Positions 9,120-14,635 of a stretch of 14,635 nt of DNA are shown piece after piece. The notes under the pieces are model-generated. The model was not told where the DNA came from and made no database searches. It worked only from the letters and a program-made list of their open reading frames with translations. The DNA comes from Bipolaris cookei (Eukaryota; Ascomycota; Dothideomycetes; Pleosporales; Pleosporaceae). The stretch lies in assembly GCA_002286855.1 (NCBI GenBank), contig NRSV01000145.1, forward strand, positions 12,214-26,848, read 5' to 3'. Position numbers and translations under genes: made by a program. The first letter of the stretch is position 1. Every line of letters begins with the position of its first letter.

Positions 9120-9445
9120 GTGCATCAATTTCCTAATGCAGGCTTGCCGTCTGATTGTTTACTAATAGTAAGATGTAGATCTAATATAGGGCTACTAAAT
9201 AGCTTACTAGGCTTTCTAATTAGGTTAGTATCTATAGAAATATCACGGTTTTTGAGATCCCGATGTGGAGACCCATTTGCCAGCGTATTCAGGACTGTTC
9301 CGATCTACATCGGAGAAACTCTGGGAAACTATATACTTCAAGCAGAACGGCCTGATAGGATGAGTTTCATACTCTACTATGATACTTCTATCTGCCCAGT
9401 AGTCCGAATATCTACTGCACACTTGCTATCGCGATCTAGCAGGGG

Positions 9446-9636
9446 TGCACTGTCACACAACTCTGATAGTAGACCAGATGGCCAGCCCTCGGGACCCCAT
9501 CGGAGACCCCTCGGGCCAGTAACGCCCCAAGCACGTGTATATAGTCCTGACCCAACCCCTTAAGGGAAGCTTCAAGGATTTGTCTCAATACTATCGTGAT
9601 ATTCTTACTCCTACTTGCCAAACCTCTCACATGCAC
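9446..9636 (+). mobile_element. Solo LTR (9451-9631) with 5-bp target duplication TGCAC
   Basis: The 181-bp sequence starts TGTCACACAAC and ends CCTCTCACA, the TG...CA ends of an LTR. It is flanked by TGCAC at 9446-9450 and 9632-9636. It contains GTATATAG at about 9537-9544 as a TATA box and two copies of CCCTCGGG (around 9487 and 9508). The short length fits a Copia-type LTR. The bases just before it (AGCAGGGG) resemble a polypurine tract, but the matching target duplication argues for a solo LTR rather than the end of a full element. The flanks show no clear gag-pol remnant. Confidence 0.75.
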
Positions 9637-10318
9637 AAGTAAAGCAGAGACTAACGGCGTGAATGAAAACATGTATCTACCAACCAACCCCTGCCAATTC
9701 GCTATGGTTCCTCAGTATCCTGATACAGAAAAGCCTTAAGAGTATTGTTATAGGGGCTGCACCCTGATAAGTCTGTTCGAGATGATTTTTAGGAGGTATA
9801 ATTGGAGATGCGGCTCGCGTCATAGGGTGGCTCATGATATAGGCATGGACGTTAGAGAGCTTTCCAGCAAGTCGATTACTAAGAGTGCTTTAAGAGACGC
9901 TATAGATGGATGCAGCGCGTCGCTGGCTAAGTGTCGCGTCACGTTAGATAGGCTGTATTGCAAGCTGTAACTAATACTGTATACATGTGTCGCAGCCTAT
10001 GCAAGGCTGCAGAAGCAACGACGATAGCTGAGCCGAAGCAACAAGCCACTGTAACGGCAACAAGGATGTACTGCCTCAACAAGAAAAAGTAGTTGCTACA
10101 CACTACAGATAAATGAAGATGGTAGATAGCAGTTACAATACACATCAGATTCACCGCACGTACGTGTGCGACACCCATGGAGCGGCAAGTTGGTGCTATG
10201 ACATTTCTTTTCCGTGTCAACACAGAACCACAATAAACCGCCTATGACACCCCAAATAGACAGCTTAACCCAGTATTCATAGTGAATGCATGCCTCCACT
10301 CCATGTTCTTTTCTACGC
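9637..10318. other. No confident gene
   Basis: The only plus-strand frame of note is 9782-9970 (62 codons), with no recognisable motif. The base style (many CTA/TAG, alternating with CGC) resembles fungal transposon remnants, so this may be a decayed fragment. A perfect 6-bp stem GCAGCC/GGCTGC lies at about 9993-10011. Confidence 0.4.
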
Positions 10319-10774
10319 TTAAAGTTCACTCTCCTCAGAGAACTCAAATTTGAAGCGGATAGTGTGACTTGAGGTGGACGGAAGCGAAGCTATCTCAAGA
10401 GCTGTGTAGGACACACGGTGGATCGGGTCGTTTGGGTCGTGAGGAAACCATGTTCCAGTACGGCTTATCCCCTCTACCGTAGCTCGATACAGAACATTAT
10501 CAACCCTAAGAGGCATGTTATTGGCAGTGATAACAAAATCAACGCCGCCGCTGCTAGTTGTAACAACAGCGATATGTAAATGTCGAAGATTGATCTGGTA
10601 CGGATTTCTGCTAAGGTCGACAGTGTTTCTGTCGAATGTAAAGGATGCTTGCCACTGACGCGTGGGGGGATTGAAAAAGCAGCGAGGATCGTATCTTGGA
10701 TTGCAATTGCCTGCAGGATTCGCAAAGCTCGGTAATGCGGTAAGCAAAAAGAAGATTAGAGTAAAGAATTGCAT
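10319..10774 (-). CDS. Small secreted protein (151 aa), effector-like
   Basis: Start ATG 10774-10772 has A at -3 and opens a classic signal peptide: MQFFTLIFFLLTALPSFA, with probable cleavage after SFA (or nearby AN-PA). The frame stays open upstream to 10927, but that extension has no secretion signal and would bury this one. The mature part (about 130 aa) has two Cys close to its N-terminus (GNC and RC), one possible disulfide, and then alternating hydrophobic/polar residues (HLHIAVVTTS, VDFVITANN, HTIRFKFEF) suggesting a beta-rich fold. No family is recognised and no intron is needed. Its neighbour across the divergent intergenic region is another secreted protein. Size, secretion and repeat-rich setting fit a candidate effector; that role is inference. 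Confidence 0.72.
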   Translation of the reverse strand: MQFFTLIFFLLTALPSFANPAGNCNPRYDPRCFFNPPTRQWQASFTFDRNTVDLSRNPYQINLRHLHIAVVTTSSGGVDFVITANNMPLRVDNVLYRATVEGISRTGTWFPHDPNDPIHRVSYTALEIASLPSTSSHTIRFKFEFSEESEL

Positions 10775-10977
10775 CTTTATGGAGATAGATGCTAATGTTA
10801 GTGTTGGTAGTGAACTAACTTGATAGATTGGATGAATGTTGCTTCCCTTGAAATGGTGGACAAGCGGATGTTTTATACACCTCCCTTTGAGCCTTGGCAT
10901 AGATCTAGCGTCAGAGTTGCATGTCATGGTAACTATAGAAGATCACATCACCCTCTTAGTTATGTCAGATGGAAGCC

Positions 10978-11030
10978 GACTCAAACCTTGAAACTGAGTT
11001 CTAGGGCTTACTAAGAGCCGAAACTGTAAC
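10978..11030 (+). repeat. Diverged direct repeat, copy 1
   Basis: GACTCAAACCTT at the start and CTTACTAAG further in are shared with copy 2 at 11359-11410. By eye about 33 of the first 43 aligned bases match; most differences are transitions. Both copies lie on the same strand, about 380 bp apart, each roughly 190-200 bp from one of the flanking secreted-protein starts. Confidence 0.6.
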
Positions 11031-11358
11031 AGCACAGGCAAGACTACTCGGATCAGTATTGGCAGTAGTGTCACTCAGAGGCATATGGGAGTGCGTGGGA
11101 CAATAAATGAGCCTTGATTCGAATAGACACCTATAGGCCTTGTACGAAAGGATATCAAAAGTCTACAGAGCTAGCTACAAGAAGTGTCGCAATATATACC
11201 TATCCTAGTCAGATCCGAATCGGATCCGACTCCAAGAATGCTGGACTGCTGAAGGAGGGCGGCGGATACTTGTTCCGATCCGGCTCCGATAAAGGTCCGG
11301 TACTAGGCGGAACTGTAACGTCGTTACAGAAACGAGGCAATAAATTATACCGAAGAGC

Positions 11359-11410
11359 GGCTCAAACCTTAGAGATGAGTATTAGTGTTTACTAAGCGCC
11401 GACAGTGATG
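11359..11410 (+). repeat. Diverged direct repeat, copy 2
   Basis: GGCTCAAACCTT...TTTACTAAGCGCCGA, partner of copy 1. This copy is richer in T (GTGTTTACT against GGGCTTACT), as expected if it has taken C-to-T changes. It may be a remnant of a repeat family or a mobile-element edge. Confidence 0.6.
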
Positions 11411-11594
11411 AAAAAACGAAACTATATTAATATCAATGTTTGATTTGATTTCAAAGCAAACTTAATTGTACTAGAAATGTACATATACATACTCATATTT
11501 TTGCTGTAACGTGAACTATGTCAACACTTCTTTGATTCAGATCAACCTTACGTGAATATTCTTAGCAGTCTTTTTTCAAATCACCATAGTCGCT

Positions 11595-11945
11595 ATGCGG
11601 TCGTTTTTGATACTCTTTATAAGTCCAACACTCATTACAGCCAGCCTTATGTGTTGCTTTTCTGACGTGAATAAATTTAAAAAAGGCCCTTGCAACAAAG
11701 ATCAGTACTCTCGGCACCGGGATATTATTAATGGATGGATGCAAGGCTGTACTCGAGAATCATGTGGTACCCAGGAAATTAGTAGTGGCAATCCATATGC
11801 TGAGGCCTTTAACTGTCCGAAACGACCAGTTGAGGGCAGTTTTGGGCGAGTTGTTGGCGATTGCTACATTCAATGCATTGGATACAGTTCTTTTGGAGTA
11901 TGCCCATCAAACCCTGGCAGTATGTTCTACAATTCTAGTACCTAG
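11595..11945 (+). CDS. Small cysteine-rich secreted protein (116 aa), effector-like
   Basis: ATG 11595 (G at -3) to TAG 11943-11945, no intron. The N-terminus MRSFLILFISPTLITA is a typical signal peptide, with cleavage likely after TASLM or ITA. Nine Cys lie at residues 20, 21, 33, 52, 57, 74, 90, 94 and 103, so eight or nine remain after cleavage, enough for about four disulfides. Spacing ends C-x15-C-x3-C-x8-C. The C-terminal part is Gly/Ser/Pro/Asn rich. No family is recognised; the high Cys content and small size fit secreted fungal effectors or antimicrobial-like proteins. No catalytic motif is seen. Genes on both sides are sparse and repeats are close, the usual setting for such genes. 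A chance open frame cannot be excluded without expression data. Confidence 0.6.
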   Translation: MRSFLILFISPTLITASLMCCFSDVNKFKKGPCNKDQYSRHRDIINGWMQGCTRESCGTQEISSGNPYAEAFNCPKRPVEGSFGRVVGDCYIQCIGYSSFGVCPSNPGSMFYNSST

Positions 11946-12402
11946 TTCTATGCTAATCTATCTACGATAGCTTGTGTCGCCTAATTAACGTCGACAGTCT
12001 TTTTCCTTCAGAAGACTGCTTGATAGCGATAAAGTAAGTGGAGATCTAGAAAATAGCACATGTATTTGAGTGGTTTTAGTAACTCAAACATAGATTTGAT
12101 AACTAACTCTAAGCGAGTGGGGTACCCTTTTTGCCTAGACCTAATTAGAACTAATTTTACAACTACCTACGACAGTACAACAATTCCAAGTTCCTTTATC
12201 AGCCCTATTTACACTGATTACCTCACCCCTAGGAGTTGGCCTGAGTAATTTACGCTTTTGTTTACAAGGATTGGATGATTTGACACATCCCTAGAGTCCG
12301 GCTAGCGGACAGGTCGTACTGAGTATGAACATGATGGCCAAAGGCAAGCAGGTAGTTTAAGGCTAAAAGTTCTTCTTTTCTTTTTACCAGCCTTAGAGTA
12401 AA
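11946..12402. other. No confident gene
   Basis: A 62-codon plus frame (12060-12248) has no motif. The base style resembles degraded transposon DNA. An imperfect inverted repeat TAAGGCTAAAAG...CTTTTTACCAGCCTTA spans about 12358-12396, directly before the TIR element, and GTCCG-GCTAG-CGGAC lies at about 12297-12311. Confidence 0.4.
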
Positions 12403-12629
12403 TTAACGTCCATCCCTACGTGCCGGGACGCACGGTGTAACGGGACACTTTCTCTTCCAGACCCTCGGACTATCCCACAACATGCTTGTATAGAGACAAA
12501 CGCAATGCGCATCTACTCTAGAGCTCTTGCTCTCCTAGCACGTCAGCCTCCGATGCTAAGAAGCGCGTCGTTGACCGTGCTGTCGCTAGTTTCCTTAACG
12601 CTATCTTTTAAGTCTTCTCTAGCACACCC
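12403..12629 (+). repeat. Left terminal inverted repeat
   Basis: Matches the reverse complement of 13401-13626. Where the arms differ, this arm usually has G or C where the other has A or T (for example GATGCT against GATACT, GTTGACC against GTTAACC). Confidence 0.88.
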
Positions 12630-13400
12630 TGTTTGTTCTCCAGAGTATCTATCTACAAGAAGCTTAGTAGGCTAGACCGGAGGCTGGGACAGCAAAGAGT
12701 AAGCGCTAGTACTGACGGTCTTTTAGAAAGATTATCGGCGAGTAAGTGGGATGTCACTATATTTCTAGTGAAGCCGAGCCTCTAAATCTAGATAAGGGAG
12801 CTAGTGATACTACAAAGGGCTGCTCTTAGAGGCTATGGCCAGAATATACTTAACTAATGCTAACGCATCTAATATCCGTCGCGGAGGGATAGACTTTGGC
12901 GGTGGAACAACACAGACTAGAAAGAAAACTCTAAATAATTATTGGCCAGAGGACGACAGATACGAGCACAGTGCTGAGGTATCGTTGCTTATCAGAGCGA
13001 CGGCTTCGGCATCTTTAGCCAGCGCAAACGATGGCGGTTAAGGTTATGCTGCAACAACAAGACCGAGCATCTGGCCGTAGAGGCTTCTAGAAAGCTGCAG
13101 GCATACGCCACAGCTATTCTTAGCCTATAACTACTATAGTATAGCGTCGAATTCGTTACAATAGCGTACGGCAATATCTAAGCACGCTACTGCAGGCTGT
13201 CTGCATGCCAAGTGCTACTAATAGCGCACGTCCTTTACGATGCGTTTTGACGATCTTGCTGTCTACGCGGAGAAATTGTCGGGATGTGTACTTATTATTT
13301 TAAATCGACTTTTTAGGACTACATTCTTAACCTTTATTATCCTACCTTCCTTTCTAACCCACCGAGCTATTCGTAGAAGCGTACTATCGCGGAGGAGCAG

Positions 13401-13626
13401 GGGGTATTAGAGGAGAGTTAGAATATAGCATTAATAGAACGAGCGATAGCACGGTTAACAACGCGCTTTTTAGTATCGGAGACTGATGTGCTAGGAGAGT
13501 AAGAGCGCTAGAGTAGATGCGCATTGCGCTTATCTACATATAAGCATGTTGTGGGATAGTCCGAGGGTCCGGAAGAGAAAGTGTCCCGTTACACCGTGCG
13601 TCCCGGCACGTAGGGATGGACGTTAA
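13401..13626 (-). repeat. Right terminal inverted repeat
   Basis: Reverse-complement partner of 12403-12629. Several differences read as TpG to TpA (the same as CpA to TpA on the other strand), the context favoured by RIP. The arm ends only six bases before an ATT microsatellite. Confidence 0.88.
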
Positions 13627-13631
13627 GTGCC

Positions 13632-13656
13632 TATTATTATTATTATTATTATTATT
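13632..13656. repeat. ATT/TAT microsatellite
   Basis: A 25-base perfect run of TAT units between the right TIR and the first 239-bp repeat body. A 17-base run of the same unit (13879-13895) separates the two repeat bodies. Confidence 0.95.
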
Positions 13657-14119
13657 CCATTATAGTCCTGTATCAGCCGTTGGCTATGTAGGACTTTGGC
13701 CAAAGGCCGTTCTATCTACCTAGTTACAATTTGGTACGTTGTGCTGTATTGCGTGACTATGGTGCTTCGGCCTGTATCTAGCTAAGCTATTACTAGCTCT
13801 CTAGATGCCTAGTGCTAAAGAGCAGTTTGGTAACAGGGAGAGATGTAGGGCAGCTAGGCTGCCTTCCAGCGAGCTCTCTTATTATTATTATTATTCCATT
13901 ATAGTCCTGTATCAGCCGTTGGCTATGTAGGACTTTGGCCAAAGGCCGTTCTATCTAACTAGTTACAATTTGGTACGTTGTGCTGTATTGCGTGACTATG
14001 GTGCTTCGGCCTTTGTCTAGTTAAGCTAGTACTAGCTTTCTAGACGCCTGGTGCTAAAGAGCAGTTTGGTAACAGGGAGAGATGTAGGGCAGCTAGGCTG
14101 CCTTCCAGCGAGCTCTCTT
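13642..14119 (+). repeat. Tandem direct repeat, two units of 239 bp
   Basis: Units 13642-13880 and 13881-14119 are nearly identical; CCATTATAGTCCTG starts at 13657 and at 13896. Differences cluster near the middle (for example CTAGCTAAGCTATTACTAGCTCTCTAG region against its partner). Each unit holds an imperfect hairpin AGTCCT...AGGACT, the 12-bp palindrome CTTTGGCCAAAG, and a GGCAGC-TAG-GCTGCC stem flanked by AGAG/CTCT runs near its end. No tRNA-like promoter boxes were seen. Confidence 0.93.
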
Positions 14120-14148
14120 AGGGGAAAGGAAATATTTTCAGCTTGTTT

Positions 14149-14246
14149 AGTTTTATAGAATAACTCTCTCTAGTTTTAATGAGTAGCTCTCTCGTTCACT
14201 TTTAGTGAGTCTTCCTCTCAAGTTTTAATGAGTAACTCTCTCGTTC
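14149..14246 (+). repeat. Alternating 23/26-bp tandem array (four units)
   Basis: Units 14149-14171, 14172-14197, 14198-14220 and 14221-14246 all read A[G/C]TTTTA...(G)AGT...CTCTC(...). The 26-bp units 2 and 4 differ at one base, while units 1 and 3 are 23 bp and more diverged, giving a 49-bp higher-order period. Confidence 0.8.
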
Positions 14247-14250
14247 TGCT

Positions 14251-14635
14251 GGGGTGCTATTATAGCGGGCGGAGGCTACCTTAGCGTTTGGATGTTTGTG
14301 CTAGAATAGTAGGAAAGAACTATTCTAGCGTTTGGTATGGTGCCTAGCGGGCGAGGGCTTTGGCGTTTCGATGGGGTGCTATTATAGCAGGCAAGGGCTA
14401 CCTTAGCGTTTGGATATTTGCTAGTACAGTTCACGACTACTGTTCTAGCGTTTTGGTGTGGTGCCACAGCGAGCAGGGCTGTCTTGGCGTTTGGATTTGT
14501 GCTATTACAGAACAACAAAACTGTTATAGCGTTTGGTATGGTGCCTAGCGGGCGAGGGCTTTGGCGTTTCGATGGGGTGCTATTATAGCAGGCAAGGGCT
14601 ACCTTAGCGTTTGGATATTTGCTAGTACAGTTCAC
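14251..14635 (+). repeat. Higher-order hairpin repeat array, continuing past the window
   Basis: Blocks starting GGGGTGCTATTATAGC occur at 14251, 14373 and 14574 (spacing 122 and 201 bp). Each is built of about 40-bp modules that end in (T)AGCGTTTGG or TTGGCGTTT. Stem-loops lie at 14300-14329 (11-bp perfect stem, 8-base loop), 14420-14449 (one mismatch) and 14501-14530 (one mismatch). The array runs off the window end. A minus-strand frame (14635-14276, 119 codons, recurring PNAK/PNAR and NST) is open across it, but it follows the repeats and is not called a gene. Confidence 0.88.

Larger units (their letters stand above)
10775..11594. promoter_or_regulatory. Divergent intergenic region between two secreted-protein genes
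   Basis: 820 bp with no gene. It should hold both promoters. Seen inside: a diverged direct repeat (10978-11030 and 11359-11410), a 7-bp inverted repeat TGTAACG-T-CGTTACA at 11314-11328, several ATCCG-type boxes around GGATCC at 11212-11295, and AT-rich TATATACC (about 11191) and ACTATATTAATATC (about 11421). A 93-codon open frame (11114-11395) is not convincing as a gene. Confidence 0.5.
12403..13626. mobile_element. TIR DNA transposon remnant or non-autonomous element, about 1.22 kb
   Basis: The left arm (about 12403-12629) and right arm (about 13401-13626) are inverted copies. The outer 80-odd bases, starting TTAACGTCCATCCCTACGTG, differ at one base; the inner part differs more, mainly by transitions. 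The ends fit either a TA duplication with ACGTCC... termini (Tc1/mariner or Fot1-like) or a TTAA duplication with CGTCC... termini (piggyBac-like); the sequence alone cannot decide. The interior has no transposase motif. Its best frame, 12835-13041 (68 codons), is not recognised. I infer a non-autonomous derivative or a decayed copy. Confidence 0.85.

Noticed and set aside
10775..10927. N-terminal extension of the minus-strand secreted protein by 51 codons
   Set aside because: The internal ATG at 10774 has a good context and starts a clear signal peptide; the extension would bury it and has no secretion features.
12835..13041. Transposase fragment inside the TIR element
   Set aside because: The 68-codon frame shows no DDE/DDD or HTH signature that I can identify.
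14276..14635. 119-codon minus-strand gene with PNAK/NST repeats
   Set aside because: It is the translation of a noncoding-looking repeat array with a 122-bp spacing that is not a multiple of three. It runs off the window and has no other support.

Overview
The window looks like a repeat-rich accessory region of a filamentous ascomycete (Pezizomycotina). The reasons are short GT-AG introns of about 49-62 nt, intron-rich or intronless genes with no operon logic, fungal-type TPR and SANT/Myb-like proteins, two small secreted proteins, two solo LTRs and a TIR element. No tRNA, rRNA, CRISPR array or bacterial feature was seen. A more precise taxon is not supported by what can be read here.

Layout. 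Positions 1-1342 hold no confident gene but contain a perfect 48-bp palindrome (1234-1281). Positions 1343-4622 (+) are a broken gene: an N-terminal coiled coil, a helical middle part, a winged-helix-like part and a C-terminal TPR-like module of a kind found in large fungal NLR/STAND-like proteins. It carries an apparent frameshift near 1640-1690, one in-frame TAA at 3067-3069, and a 414-bp solo LTR (4154-4567) with a perfect 5-bp target duplication just before its stop codon. Positions 5307-7428 (-) hold a multi-exon gene for a long disordered protein ending in a SANT/Myb-like domain. Its first three introns join cleanly, but its 3' end needs either two more introns or two mutations. Positions 7440-9450 are mostly gene-free.

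Positions 9451-9631 are a second solo LTR (181 bp, 5-bp target duplication). A divergent pair of candidate secreted-protein (effector-like) genes follows: a 151-aa protein on the minus strand (10319-10774) and a 116-aa cysteine-rich protein on the plus strand (11595-11945). They share an 820-bp intergenic region that contains a diverged direct repeat. Positions 12403-13626 are a roughly 1.22-kb element with about 226-bp terminal inverted repeats and no intact transposase. Positions 13632-14635 are tandem repeats only: two 239-bp units joined by an ATT microsatellite, a 23/26-bp alternating array, and an array of hairpin units whose stems keep pairing although their sequences differ.

Together this resembles a two-speed-genome island: decaying host gene-family members, small secreted proteins and mobile elements side by side. 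No new multi-gene system could be shown. The items most worth following up are the effector-like pair, the hairpin array, and the LTR-interrupted TPR gene.
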